Counted from the first letter of the stretch, positions 24,048-37,269 are shown. The stretch is 64,000 nt of DNA from Periplaneta americana (GCF_040183065.1 NC_091131.1:15889800-15953799); one strand, 5' to 3'. Numbers and translations are program-made. The notes: generated by a model from the letters alone, not told the origin.

Positions 24048-26244
24048 CTCTAATAATAGTGTATCAATCTTTGCGTCTGTAACAGTTGTGCAGCATGATT
24101 ATTCGTTTTATTATATTTTCTGTGACGTTATCTCTGTACTAATATTGTTATTAATCTACTGCTGTATAAATAATATTTTGTAAAACGTTTCTACATTGTC
24201 GCAGTATATAGGCGGAACATTATGTATGGACCTATCATATTATATATGTGGTAAATAAAATATTGAATAATTATTAATTAGCAATAATAACTGTATATCG
24301 AAGTTTTTCATACTATTTTATTTATAACTTCATGTTCCTGTTTTGGTACGTTCCATTGACTGTTCCATTAAACGTTTGTCATAAACGTAGAAAATAAACC
24401 CTTATTTTTACCGTGTGAGCAAAACATATCTGTATCTCATCTGTCGCCTTCCATACAAGATAAAACATGTCGGTGAGATGACTTTGTACTGTGCTTCTAT
24501 TTATTACGAGCGTATCACAACCGAGGGTGCGACACTCGACCGAGTTCAAGCGAGCGATTTAACTCCAATGCAGCACTCTGGTATAGATAATTTCACGTTA
24601 AGAAAGAATCATTGGTTTTATGGGCCTTGCCCAGTACAATGTAGAAGCTATGTAGTAGGCAGGCGTTTCTATGGTAACTGGTCATTTGATGGAACAGCCC
24701 CATATGCTTAATGTTTTTTTCTTATCGTGAACCATACTTTATTTTAGTAAAAGCGTACAAGTGATGTCATACTCATAACACGAAAAAATATATACAGATT
24801 GCTTGTACTGTATTAATACTTCAGGCCTGTAATAAGGTTATTTTCGTCTCTATTTATTTATAATAATTTTGCTAAGAAACTGTATAAAAAATTAATGTTA
24901 TTGAAATATTTTTCTGAACTCTGTTATCGTATTGCCTTGCAATTCTGGTATTATAGAGTGTGTTTTTCCAAAGCAATCCTAATATTTTTCTCCAGATGAG
25001 TTGCAGTAATACCAGTTTTAGGGAACAGACTGCGCTTGCAGCGATAATTTGATCTTCCATTTCTATAGCACTTAACCTAAAACATCCATTATACTCAAAT
25101 TTTGTTTGAAATTGAAAATTTATTATTTCTTTGTAAACCTTATGTTTTTCATTATCATCAGCATCACTTTTACCGCTACTAGACCACATATTTCATGAAT
25201 TATTTGTTATGTATAAAACTAATAAAATCGTTTAAAATAAACTTAACGATATTTAATAATATTAATAATAATATTACAAATTATTACAAATCACAAATTA
25301 ATTTACAAATACAAATATATTATTATACAAAAAGACTCTCTCATAGAATACAAGGACACAATTGTACAATTACTAGTGGCTTGTGCAGCAAATGCTGCAA
25401 ACTAAGTTCATTAGACGTTCAAATAAACATTTTTCATATTTATTTTCAATGACGAATACCAGACAATTTGAAAGTTATTTGGTTCCATAATAATGAAAAG
25501 GCCAATATTGAAGAGAACCACGTATATAAACATCTACACCACACCGCTATTAAATATATGAAAAAGACCCAACCCCACTTGATTAATAACTATAAAAATA
25601 TTTGATTTTTAATAATATTATTATCTTACGTAAATTTTATAGCTTTCAGGAACATACAGTATACTATATAGCCGCCACTCAGTAAAATATAGAAATCAAA
25701 ATCTAATTTAAGTTATTCTCTACATCTACTTATATAACCCCAAAACGTTTCACTTTCATATCATCAATGTAGCATTAATATGTATAATTAATGAAAAATA
25801 GTCGCATCATGGCATTAACTACAATAATATTTCATTTCCAATGGTAATAATATCATCAAACCACCTCAGGTTTTGTAGTTTTTAATATCCAAAACACAGC
25901 TGTACCCAGAAAATTACACACCACAGAATCGAACCTGTAAATTATTTTTAGTAAGTTAAGTTTTTAATAACCAATTTAATTTGAGCTCTAAATATGTCAG
26001 CATTCTTGCAGATCATGGAATTCGTGTAATATTGTTTACTGTAGTGTGTGTTTTGTTTTATTCTGAAATGCAATTAGTGACAACAGATGGATTTTAGAAA
26101 ATAGGAAAATTATGTTGAAAAATTGACATTTCACTAAAAACTAATTTACTATTTTTCTGAAAACTTTGGGTTCCAAGCTTCAGAATGAGGGGTCATTTAT
26201 TAAAATTCGTTCAGCCGTTTTCCCGTAATTTCCATTACCAGTTC

Positions 26245-26288
<44 letters not shown>

Positions 26289-26302
26289 AATAACTTAAAT
26301 AC
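23481..26302. other. Intergenic with microsatellites; no gene recognised
   Basis: Contains a C run near 23878, a (TAA)n tract at 24006-24047, and a 98-codon open frame at 24415-24711 (plus) with no recognised domain and no ATG at its start. A CpG-bearing patch at 23590-23740 may be the edge of an unidentified transposon. At 26200-26282 CAGCCGTTTTCCCGTAATTT precedes a (TA)n tract, a tail type common in insect transposons. Confidence 0.4.
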
Positions 26303-26306
26303 AATT

Positions 26307-26563
26307 GAGGGGTTGGGTACAAGAAAGGCACTTCTCTCAAATTCGAGTTTTGAGAAAATTGATGTTGAAAATTCAAACTGTAATAATGTTACCTACTGTA
26401 AGCACGCCGTTACATTTTGGGTACTCCTGACCTCTACACTGTATGATCACAGTATTGAACTACAACTTGGTGATCATATGCATAAGAGATCAGAGCACAC
26501 AATAAAGCGTTTTACTCAAAAAGAGCACATCCTCTAAAATGCCCTTCTTGCACCCAGCCCCTC
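26307..26563. mobile_element. Palindromic-ended MITE, GAGGGG type, 257 bp
   Basis: Left end GAGGGGTTGGGTACAAGAAA and right end TTCTTGCACCCAGCCCCTC are inverted repeats. The 4-bp sequence AATT flanks both ends (26303-26306, 26564-26567). The same architecture occurs at 36301-36547 with flanking AAAT. Confidence 0.8.
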
Positions 26564-26848
26564 AATTATAAGCTATACAGTAGCTTAATGTAACTTAATA
26601 AATAATAAAAGCAAAAAATACAAAGTAATAATACATCCCGAATAAGCAGTGCGCATGCTCGAAGGTACAGTAGAAAGAAACAAGAAAAAGAAAAAGTCTT
26701 AGAACAGAAAATACCTTAGAATAGAGTGTCAAAAAATCTTAGAACAATCAGTCAGTGTCAAAAAAAGATCTTAGAAGAAACGGGTAATGTCAAAAAAGAA
26801 GAAAGATGAAGAAAGCCAGAAAAGAAAAGAATCATTTTACTCTACTAT

Positions 26849-27475
26849 TTAAGGGGTTAGGTACAGCTTACAACAGTAAAATTTGGGAAATATTCAACAT
26901 TTTTTCCCTCCATTACTGTATCTTGTACAATAATGAAAATCAGTACGTGTAAAACACTGTCTTTCTGCTATATGAAGAAAAAATATATATTTTTACGATT
27001 TAAAAAAAATTATTTAATTTTTTTTTTAATTTTTAAAATTCATTTCACTGTGCAGTGATGAAGCGTTTCCCACATAACTCAAAAACTATCCAACATTCTG
27101 TGATTAAATTTTTTGTGTGTATTTATGCATGTCATATCTACAATATGATGCAAGTCACTTCTCTGCCTTTGATAGATTGTCTGATAAAAAAGAAATAATT
27201 TAAATAATGGTTAAATATTAGTATTTTCTTCTAACACAAAAATAAATGTAGTTGAAAGAGCATGATATTGTAAACATGAGTTTCAGCAATAAAATAAAAG
27301 AGAGAGAACGTAAAAAGTTAAAACGTTTTTGAGTTATGAGGGAAAAGCTTCATCACTGTACAGTGCACTGCCACCATTTTGAATTTTCAAAAAAAATATA
27401 AATAAATATAAATAATTTTTTTAATCGTAAAAATATTTTTTTTCATATATAGCCTACGATCTTTATATGGCTTCT
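26849..27475. mobile_element. Fold-back element, right end lost
   Basis: The left end GGGGTTAGGTACAGCTTAC resembles the GAGGGG MITE family. Arms of about 150 bp at 26943-27094 and 27328-27475 are inverted copies, each holding a CACTG...CAGTGATGAAGC...TTTCCC...CATAACTC block. The element stops abruptly where the hAT B copy begins. Confidence 0.7.
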
Positions 27476-28611
27476 TTCTGTTTAATATTATCTATATTGT
27501 CTGTAAAATAAAAGTACTAACACTGATTTCTTAATATTGCACTTGTATTTTAAATCTTAATAACATAATAGAGAGTTAAGACGGAATATTCACTTAAATT
27601 CCATTATAGTATAATATTATACTGTATTAAGTGGATGAAACACATAATTCATAAAGAAAGTGATATTCCAAAGAAAGAGATTGAGTATGACATGATAAGT
27701 TGGAATTTATATTGATGGTATCTTTAGCCTTACAAAAGTAATCAATAAACTAATCAAAACAATATTACAGTACAAAGCAAAGTTACCTAGGTACTGTATC
27801 TGTTTTAAGTGTAACTAATATTACATAACAAAACTCTTATCGCATTATGCTTTTAAGGTGATATTTGTAAGCAACTTCCTATCATCAAAATATTAAATTA
27901 TTTTCTCGAAATCTGCTGAAGCTATAGAGCTGACATTTTTACAACACATGGACACGTATCTTTTGCTTATGATGTAACAGTAGTTGCTTTGTTAATTCAT
28001 TTCCTTACAAACAATTTCCATGCGAATGTTTTCAAAATTTTCAATACACTATCTTCAGTAATACGAAATACCAGATCACTTATCTGTGGCACGCTAAATA
28101 TACCTCTTCATAGAACATCTTGTTATTCCTCATCTTTTACAATATCCACCTCGCGTCAATGGAATTCCTTGTCACAAAGTATTAGGGGCTGCAAGACAAC
28201 AAACACCTTTAAGAACAGCTTAAAAGATAACCTTATTAGCATTTCACTCCAATCATACTGATTTAAAATATTACTGACTACACTGTTGCTTTTTTTCTTT
28301 AGACATCATCCTGATTGTGCTGCATTTTCAAAATTGTCTCATAATAATCTCTTTCTATTATCTAACATAATTTGAAATATATTAACATTCTATGTATTTT
28401 AGTTTAATTCTGCTACCCAGTTTATTTCAGTGTTTAATTAATAGTTCATAGTATTTTGTTGTTTAATTCGTAAATAACTCTTGTATACATGTAACTCTCA
28501 TCTAAATCAAATTGTTGAATTCTTTGTAAGTTCATGCATATGTATATACACTTTTTGCTGGTTGTGTGGAAGAGAAGGCCTTACGGCCTTAACTCTGCCA
28601 GCTAAAATAAA

Positions 28612-28672
<61 letters not shown>

Positions 28673-29064
28673 CGGTATATTAGATTTACGAAAACATTCT
28701 GTAAGGCTACTAAATAAATAGGCCTATACCTGAAAATTTCACTTTTCTATACGACAAGTTGAGAAAATATTTCTTTTGAATAAAAAAATCAAACTTGTGA
28801 AAAATGAGCATTAAAATTAAAACTTACATTCTTATAATGCACTTATACTTCTCAGGCAAATATAAAAATTAACCTGGATACAGTTTTAATAAGTTCTCTT
28901 CCCTTTATCTATTGAATCAGTGCTGGCCATCCCTGAATATAGCTCGACCAAGCGGCATGTACCACCTCTTTCGTCTGTCTCTTCCCTTTCCGCTGTAAAG
29001 CACTCAGGCTCTCCTGGGGTCTAAAGAGCGCGCTTGCTCCTGTGGGCATCAATTGACATGCCTG
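27476..29064. mobile_element. hAT-type element B, inverted and disrupted twin of element A
   Basis: Reverse complement of 20912-21902, ending GGCATCAATTGACATGCCTG at 29064. It lacks the roughly 180 bp that form the other end in element A, and a LINE 3' fragment (28068-28667) splits it. Element A supplies the empty-site sequence across that LINE insertion: CAGTAATACG and TATATACGG are contiguous in A. Confidence 0.85.
28068..28667 (+). mobile_element. CR1/jockey-like LINE 3' fragment inserted in hAT B
   Basis: The open frame from about 28068 gives TRSLICGTLNIPLHRTSCYS to a terminal NTFKNSLKDN, identical in layout to the C-terminus at 9342-10440. It is followed by a 3' UTR with the AAGGCC-TTAC-GGCCTT hairpin near 28572 and a long (ATT)n tail (about 28617-28667). 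Comparison with element A shows no target duplication at the junctions. Confidence 0.9.
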
Positions 29065-29379
29065 GTTCAGATATTACAAGTTTTCGTTCAGAAAACAAGT
29101 GTTTGGAAATATATTGAATATAGAGCCAAACATAGCAGCTATGTGGGGTAGCGGCAGGCAGCCTATGTTAGGACAACGTATATTTTCCACGGAGAGAATT
29201 TTAAATACGTAAATCTTAGTCAGTCTGATGTGTTATACTGGACAATGCCCTCTCTTATTTTCAGCGCTCTTAATAACACGTTACTCTATCTCGTAGACTT
29301 CTTAAAAGTCTTAGTTCGAATCCCGTACGTTACTACAGATACAAGTTGCTTTATGTTCAGATTCATTTCTTCTATAATA

Positions 29380-30480
29380 GGTGTTTCATACCAGCCGTAT
29401 CAGCCTTTTTTCTCGAAAACTGTGTGATACTGGTTGTTCATAAAACAATTTTGTTAAGCAAAACCTATGTAAAGAATCGATTGGTGGTAGTACCATTTCC
29501 CGTAACAAACCGGAAGTAAGGGTATCTGTGGTCAATTTCGAAATTTCAAAAGAGAATATGGATAATTGAAAGTACCATTGGAAACTACTTTTAAAAAGAA
29601 ACAACTTTTACTAAAACTTTTTTTTCTGACTTTTATTGTTTACTCACAAAGCAACAAAATTGGTATCTTCTGAGAAATGCTGTATGTTGTTTATGTACGT
29701 ACACTCTTCATAGTAATTGATCAAAATGTACGCCACTCTGTGCTAAACAATGTTCTGATCACCTCCTAACATCCGTGATTGCACTTAGCACAGCTGAGAG
29801 ATCCACAGGCATCTCTAATTCTTTCTTTCTTGTTTTCTCTAGTTGTTGGGCGCACCTGGTAGAACATGTCTTTAATTCTCTCCCACAAGAGGAAGTTATT
29901 TGGAGCGAAGTCAGGAGATCGAGCTGGCCAAGCTACTGGTCCTCCTCGTTCAATCCTCAGTAGGGGAAATAACTGATTAATAACTCGTCGAGCCCTAATT
30001 GAAAAGTGAGCCATACAGCCGTCCTGCTGAAGCCACATCATTAACCGAAGTGCAAGGGGAACATCATGAAGCAAATGGTGCATAATATTTCGGAGAAAGC
30101 GTGCATTCTACCATTCAAGTTTTCCTTAAAAAAGTATGATCCTATGATTCGGTGTCCGAGGAAACCACACCATGTGTTGAGGCTCCACACGTGCTGGTAA
30201 TCCACTTCACGTAGCCAGTGAGGATTAACCGGACCAGTAATGGACATTGTAGAGATTCACCTGACCATTACTTCTAAAAGTTACCTCATCAGTCCACAGA
30301 ATTCTGAACTCGAAATCACGGTCCGTGCTTAGAAACCAGTTACAGAAATCAACACGAGTCTGGAAGTCATGTTCTCCAGATTCCTGATGGAGATGAATAT
30401 GGTATGAATGAAATTTGTTGTCTTTCAGAATTCTGAACACTGTACTCTGGTGCAGTCCTGAGTGAAATGACAAGCCTTTG
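29380..30480 (-). pseudogene. Mariner/Tc1-like DDE transposase remnant (insect DUF4817-associated type)
   Basis: The minus strand encodes, in shifted frames, QSTVFRILKDNKFHSYHIHL, then ILWTDEVTFRSNGQVNLYNV (first catalytic Asp), then NPHWLREVDYQHVWSLNTWC, then MWLQQDGCMAHFSIRARRVI (second catalytic Asp), GGPVAWPARSPDFAPNNFLL and IKDMFYQ. This is the order of a class common in insects. At least two frame breaks are present. The terminus near 29380 reads GTTTCATACCAGCCGTATCA. Confidence 0.9.
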
Positions 30481-30793
30481 TAGGGGGGATTAAAGACATG
30501 GGGTAGTAAGAATAAAGCTTAAGTACTTTCTCAAGGTTTATACTTATGAGTATGAGCACTTTCTGCGATTATATACTCGTAACCACTAGAACATATTCAT
30601 ATTCGTGAGAATAAAGACATTCTACCTAACGCGAATATACACTTATCTCTACAGCCTTCTTGATCGTTTAAAAGTTAGTATGTACTCGTGTTACCTATCC
30701 TCTTTGACCATATTGCACCGTGATGCTCAGTTTTTTTATAGACTTTCACATGCTATCCGCATGCTGTAGTGGTTTGTGTTTGGTTTTTATAAG

Positions 30794-30852
<59 letters not shown>

Positions 30853-31013
30853 ATGAATAAACATGAAAGAGAGAGAGTGAATCAGATAAGTGACGTTAAT
30901 AAACAGGAAACAAGAAAATAGTACTGGGAAATCGTCATTACGGGATGTTGGATAGAGATTACAATCCATTACTAGAATTCCAGTTATGCTAATTCTATTT
31001 TTATTATAGAGAG

Positions 31014-31070
<57 letters not shown>

Positions 31071-31628
31071 AAAGTTGCAAGTAATTGCATTTTTCAATTC
31101 AAATTTTACAAATTAAACTGTAATTGTTAATTATTTTTAACAATACAATCTAACCTTATAATTTGATAGCCATTCATATTTTTATAGGTTATGTTTTTTA
31201 TGAATAACAAATACGTGTTTAACCTTTTTCACATTCAGTTTTGTGACGCGTTAAAGGCTTCTGAAGTTCACGTCCTTCTCTATATTTTTCCATGAGGTAC
31301 TACATCGTTCATAAATTCTGCCATTTTTTTTATTCAACTTTAAACTGAACACAAATCAACAAATATTCAGAATTGAACCTGCTACAAACCATACTCAGAA
31401 TAACATGAGAACGAACTTATGAATATGAGAATATACTAGCTTTTATTCTTATCAAGCATGAGTATTTAATCTGTACAAGATGGACACTTGAGTATATTCT
31501 ACTATGATTCAATGTTATGAGTATGTAATCAAAAATGAGTAGGTACTCAAATGTTTTTATTCTTGCTAACAAGAGTATATACTAAAAAAAGTCCAGTATA
31601 TACTATATACTCATGTTTATTCTTACCA
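30481..31628. other. Middle segment between inverted transposase copies
   Basis: It begins TAGTAAGAATAAA and ends in the mirror TTTATTCTTACCAC, so it may be a separate element. It contains (AAAT)n at 30793-30855 and (TA)n at 31017-31064, plus a series of GAGTATATAC-like short repeats near its right end. Confidence 0.5.
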
Positions 31629-32128
31629 CGGATGGTCTACCAGATGATTCCAACAACCAGACAAGACATGAAAGAAAGAATTAGAGCAGCCTTTGGGTCC
31701 CTCACCTGTGCTGAAGTGCAGTCACGGATATTAGGAGGTGAACATAACATTGTTTAGCACAGGGTGGCGTACATTTTGAACAATTACTATGAAAAGTGTA
31801 CATACATAATCAACATAGATCATTTCTCAGAAGATATCATTTTTGTTGCTTTGTGAGTAAACAATAAAAGTTAGAAAAAAAAAAGTTCCAGTAAACGATG
31901 TTTTTTTTTTAAAAGTAGTTTCCAATGGTACCTTCAATGACCCATGTTCTCATTTGAAATTTTAAAGTTGACCACTTATAGCGCTACTTCGGGTTTGTTC
32001 CGGGAAATGGTACTACCACCACCAATCGATCCTTTACATAGGTTTTGGTTATACACATTTTTTATGAACAAGCAGTATCATATAGTTTTCGAGAAAAATG
32101 ACTGATACGGGTAGTTTGAAACATCCGG
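31629..32128 (+). pseudogene. Second DDE transposon copy, C-terminus and end only
   Basis: The plus frame gives MVYQMIPTTRQDMKERIRAA and FGSLTCAEVQSRILGGEHN before the stop, matching the C-terminus at 29766-29870 in inverted orientation. The noncoding end including TTTTTCTCGAAAAC and TGATACGGGTAGTTTGAAAC mirrors 29380-29420. Confidence 0.85.
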
Positions 32129-32780
32129 TATATTTTCTTCATGCTAGGAATGACTCCTATCCTTTTGTATTTCCTTTAAGTGCAATGACATCGAGCAAAT
32201 ATTCTTATACAGAGAGATCCTTCGTAACTCCGCGAGTGAACATCACTAATTCTGCTGTATCAATATCTGTGTTTCCACTTAAAGCGAGAGATTAGACCAC
32301 TTTTTATGCATTTTTGTTTTTATTTGTCGTTCTTCCAATATCCCTTTTCCTCCTTTGTATTTTTCGTGTGGATAATTTCATTCTGTTACGTAGAAAAAAC
32401 AGATTATTCGGGACAAATAATGTTAGGAACTTTATTCAGATATGTTTTAATGAACTGTCCTTCATTATAGCATTTCAATGATTTTGCGATTTCCAAAGCA
32501 ATAACATAACTAGCATGGAGTTCCCTTTGATTCGTAGCTTGTTTCATCATATTTTAGTACTCGAACTCTTATTTGAATTTAGTTTTTTTATGTTTTAATT
32601 TTACTACAGAAGAAAGTATAACAATTTGTTAAAAAGAAGAAAGATTACTCAACTGAACTGTTGTTTAAACATTTCAAAGTTTTCAACATCAAACAAATTT
32701 ATTACTTTATTTTATTAAGATATTTTCGCAGAAATCTTAATAACTTTGAAAGATATGTACAAATATAGAACTAAAGCATG
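32129..32780. other. Intergenic, nothing recognised
   Basis: AT-rich DNA without a supported coding or repeat signal. Confidence 0.35.
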
Positions 32781-32781
32781 A

Positions 32782-33075
32782 ATGTCTGAACCTGAATGTG
32801 AAACCAATGCAGCTTTTTATCATAGCATGAGTCAAGGTCCTAGATTATTAAACAAATTTTGTTCTAATATTATTTTAACCACTAATCCTCTCCAAATTAA
32901 TAAAAAAAAATTAAAAAAGTATTGGATTTATAATTTGAGCTCCACGATATTTAACACTTTTTAATCTGTAACTTATTCACTCTCAATTTTATTTTTGTTT
33001 GTTTTGGAATTCCCTCCTGAGCACGAGTCTTACTCATTCAGGAGTGGACTAATTTATATTATATTATATTAACTT
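32782..33075 (+). mobile_element. Unrelated LINE, C-terminal scrap and 3' end
   Basis: A 60-codon frame (GPRLLNKFCSNI, KKKLKKYWIYN) resembles a LINE C-terminus. The following CCTGAGCACGAGTCTTACTC-ATTCAGGAGTGG inverted repeat and a TATAT-TATAT tail look like its 3' end. The next LINE starts immediately after. Confidence 0.6.
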
Positions 33076-33904
33076 GTATTCAAGTGACGTGAATATGTTA
33101 GGAGAAAATCCACAAACGATTAGGGAAAACACGGAAATTCTACTTGAAGCAAGTAAACCGATAGGGTTGGAAGTAAATCCCGAAAAACTAAGTATATGAT
33201 TATGTCTCGTGACGAGAATATTGTACGAAATGGAACTATAAAAGTTGGACATTTATCCTTCGAAGAGGTGGAAAAATTCAAATATCTTGGAGCAACAATA
33301 ACAAATATAAATGACACTCGGGAGGAAATTAAACACAGAATAAATATGAGAAATGCCTGTTATTATTCAGTCGAGAAGCTTTTGTCGTCTAGTCTGCTGT
33401 CAAAAAATCTGAAAGTTAGAATTTATAAAACAGTTATATTACCGGTTGTTCTGTATGGTTGTGAAACTTGGACTCTCACTTTGAGAGAGGAACAGAGATT
33501 AAGGGTGTTTGAGAATAAGGTGCTTAGGAAAATATTTGGGGCTAAGCGGGATGAAGTTACAGGAGAATGGAGAAAGTTACACAACGCAGAACTGCACGCA
33601 TTGTATTCTTCACCTGACATAATTAGGAACATTAAATCCAGACGTTTGAGATGGGCAGGGCATGTAGCACGTATGGGCGAATCCAGAAATGCATATAGAG
33701 TGTTAGTTGGGAGGCCGGAGAGAAAGAGACCTTTGGAGAGGCCGAGACGTAGATGAGAAGATAATATTAAAATGGATTTGAGGGAGGTGGGATATGATGG
33801 TAGAGACTGGATTAATCTTGCTCACGTTAGGGACCAATGGGGGGGGCTTATGTGAGGGCGGCAATGAACCTCCGGGTTTCTTAAAAGCCAGTAAGTAAGT
33901 ATGT
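33076..33904 (+). pseudogene. TAAG-tailed LINE, RT C-terminal region (copy 3)
   Basis: The plus frame 33196-33756 gives 186 codons: [72 protein letters not shown] and RVLVGRPERKRP. This is the typical region behind the RT palm in LINEs. A TGG-to-TGA change ends it at RRR-stop; the sequence continues in frame with the DNIKMDL segment. The 5' truncation leaves only [14 protein letters not shown] upstream. The 3' end is CCGGGTTTCTTAAAAGCC with (TAAG)n. Confidence 0.95.
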
Positions 33905-33924
33905 ATTCATTTGAAATTTACTAG

Positions 33925-34500
<576 letters not shown>

Positions 34501-35129
34501 TTAGTTGCTTCGCCCTGTCCAGCCCTACGAAAAGATAATTATGTTTATAATTATTTTCTACTGTATACATTATTTCTGTTTACAAATACACATTGGATGT
34601 GTTCATGCTTACCTATGATTTCCAGATAATCTTATGACGTGTCGTAATGTCGCTAGATGTTTGATTTATAAATAGGCCTACCTATTAGAATTTTAGAACA
34701 CAAGAGGTGTTTACATTGTCACAAATGCACAGCAAATACTGTTCCTCCTATTTTTCTGAAACACACGTTCCTGAAAGACGTTGAAGTTTTTGAGAAAGAA
34801 GCAATCTGAATCTTATCAGATAAGCCGCCACTGATAGATGTCTATGTATTGAAGTTGTAGGGAAGTTGGACGGAAAGGAGAGGGTGAAGCAAAGACAGTT
34901 TAGTGTTCTGTCCCTGCAGTGTCACTATTGCTAGTGATCGCGATGATATTTTTGCCGATCCCTGCTCTAGACTTTCGATTAAAAGTGCGTCATATTTTGA
35001 ACTTGATTCCTCTGAATTGAAATGAAAGCAATTTTCCTGACAATAGATATTATCGCAAACTCTCCTCGGAATAGAGCAGCCTTTCTTGGTGATTTTGAGT
35101 AGTCTACCATTTTAATGATTCTTCTTCTG
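34501..35129. other. Intergenic, nothing recognised
   Basis: No coding or element signal supported. TAGGCCTA occurs at 34674. Confidence 0.35.
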
Positions 35130-35372
35130 TGGGTGCTACAACGTATTTGAAAAGTTTTGTTGAATCAACACCAGGCGTTCTCACATTAGAAGCCTCCCTA
35201 ACCACGTGACCAGCAAAATGCAGGTCCACCACGGAGACGTCATAGGGTGAGACTAAGACCAAGGACGAACACCCATCCTCTTGGAATGGTAGTAAATCTC
35301 ATTTTGCGCCGGAAATCGAAACGCGGACCACTTGGTTGGGAAGCGTGTACGCTACCCATTTAGCCATAAACA
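35130..35372 (-). mobile_element. tRNA-derived SINE
   Basis: The minus strand starts ATGGCTAAATGGGTAGCGTA (A-box region) and has CGCGTTTCGATTTCCGGC (B box) about 45 nt later, then a non-tRNA body to about 35130. Confidence 0.7.
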
Positions 35373-35429
35373 CGGACAACTGTATTGCCTGCTTTTGGTA
35401 ATTCATTGCTATTTTTTTCACTTATGACC

Positions 35430-35900
35430 ATGTGCATCAACGTCTGTTATTATAACCACCGGTTAAAATTGTCATCTAATCCCTACTTAAACATTTTTAC
35501 GGCGCATCGACTATGATTAGGGCTTAAACAGGAGGTTAATCACGATAATCTCTAACCGACCATATTCCAGCGATTAAAAGAGATAACCAATGACTAGTAG
35601 ATCCAGTGAAACAAAATGGCGGTCAGATCCATAGCTGATTATTTCGAAGACGGTTATTATTGGATTACTTTGGTAGGGATGATGGTGAATGTGAAGTTGC
35701 ATTAGTGTAAAGAAAGAATTATTACGAGGAATTAGATGACATAAAATTTGAGGACGATACGTTTATCAGAATCTACCGTGTCATTTCTGCTGCAAGAGAT
35801 TGATCACTTAGAATAACCCATAAACAGAAACAGTCCTGTTTCTCCTATGAAGCTGCTGGTTATGGCAGCTAATATTTTCAGTATTTTAAGAGGGTACACT
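35430..35900 (+). pseudogene. PIF/Harbinger transposase N-terminal remnant
   Basis: Around 35730-35880 the plus strand gives DDIKFEDDTFIRIYRL and, after a shift, ESTVSFLLQEIDHLE, a stop, then NRNSPVSP and a hydrophobic LLxMAANIF segment. This corresponds to the HARBI1-like region before the catalytic domain. The catalytic part is absent. Confidence 0.6.
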
Positions 35901-36300
35901 CGAGTATTTCTTTTCCTAGGCTGTAGGCTGAACAAAGAGAGTTTTTAGATGGCTTTAATGATATTGCACTGTTCCATGGTAAACAGAGCTTTCATTTCAA
36001 AATTTCCCACTCTAAATAACTAATTATTTGAATTGAATTCAATTTCAACAAAAAAAACGTCAATTTAGATATTGAGGGGGGGAGTTTATAACTAGGCTTA
36101 ATTGCATTTTATATTTCACCCTCACCCCATGGCTCCCCCCTTTAGAAATTTCAAATAGCACCCCTATATTTTTAGACTTAAATATGAAAGAGCATTCAAT
36201 TGTTTATACAATTCATTCATTTATTTCATATCTTTTGTTTTATATCGTTGCCTGGAAACCTCGAGTTTTGTTACTGTTGATTAGAGCTGAAGCTACAAAT

Positions 36301-36547
36301 GAGGGGGTTAGAACAAAAAGCAGGTAAGTAACATTATTAAAAAGAATGAGGTAAGTGCGTGTTGTGATAGCCCAAAAGGATGTTTCTTTGGGATAAAATC
36401 AGGTAAGTGATCACACTGTGCAGTGCTGCTATATGGGCATCATTTCACCAAACTAGTGTATAATATTTTATTGCATGTAGAACTTTAACTGTAATTTCCT
36501 CAAAACTAGGATTCCGTCACTTACCTGCTTTTTGTTCTAAGCCCCTC
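36301..36547. mobile_element. Palindromic-ended MITE, GAGGGG type, 247 bp
   Basis: GAGGGGGTTAGAACAAAAAG at the left is mirrored by CTTTTTGTTCTAAGCCCCTC at the right, and the match continues through GCAGGTAAGT. AAAT flanks both sides (36297-36300, 36548-36551). Confidence 0.85.
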
Positions 36548-36828
36548 AAATATCATTGAACATTTCTTGTAATAGTTGTGTTCGTGTATTAAATTATTGT
36601 AAAACGGTGAATACCATTCAAGAGAGGACAGAAATCATATTCATTTATTTATGTAGAACGGAGTAAGCACAGTTGTTTTTACACGTTGACTATCATCTTT
36701 GAAGAAGTATGGACGCTTTCCTTTAAAGTCACAGACTCTAACCTGGTAATCATTGTTTCATAACCTATGATTACTACATTTTTAACCGAAGTTGATGCAT
36801 TTCGCCATTAATCTTCGGAAAGCATGAG

Positions 36829-36897
36829 CCAATCAGGTCACGTGGATTAAATTCAGATAGGCTATAAAGTTTGAAGTTGATGTAGCAGCAGTCATAC
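36829..36897 (+). promoter_or_regulatory. Candidate core promoter: CCAAT, E-box, TATA, initiator
   Basis: CCAATCA (36829-36835), CACGTG (near 36839), TATAAAG (36863-36869) and GTCATAC with its A at 36894, 31 bases from the first T of TATA. The first downstream ATG (36972) opens only 23 codons (MVWLFTLFNDLRYSYRNPKV...), so a real transcript would need splicing. No convincing donor was found. Confidence 0.4.
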
Positions 36898-37269
36898 AAG
36901 AAACAGCATCTGTACACAGTGCATCTTTAGACACATCCACGCCAGTAGGATACAGTAGTCTGAAATAAGTCATGGTTTGGCTGTTCACTCTTTTCAACGA
37001 CTTGCGTTATAGCTACCGTAATCCCAAGGTTCATCATGACTAGACTTCGTGGAATTGCCACGAGAATCATAAGGTTTACTACGCTCGCGGTATAGACTGT
37101 ATGAGAAGGGGACTTGCAACGGATCGAGTATGCCTCTGATGTAAACACTGAGCAGTATACTGCGGTTACAATAAAACCTGTATCCTGCATTCAAGAAATA
37201 TAATGAATGATCATTGAAGTAGGAAACGTCTAAACATGTAAATACACAATTATTTTGTAGTGAGGTATA

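Noticed and set aside
24415..24711. 98-codon open frame as a gene
   Set aside because: Starts without ATG, has no domain resemblance, and lies in DNA with no splice or promoter signal.
36927..37194. Two overlapping minus-strand frames (87 and 66 codons) as a gene exon
   Set aside because: No recognised motif, competing open frames, and no convincing donor; it lies opposite the candidate promoter.
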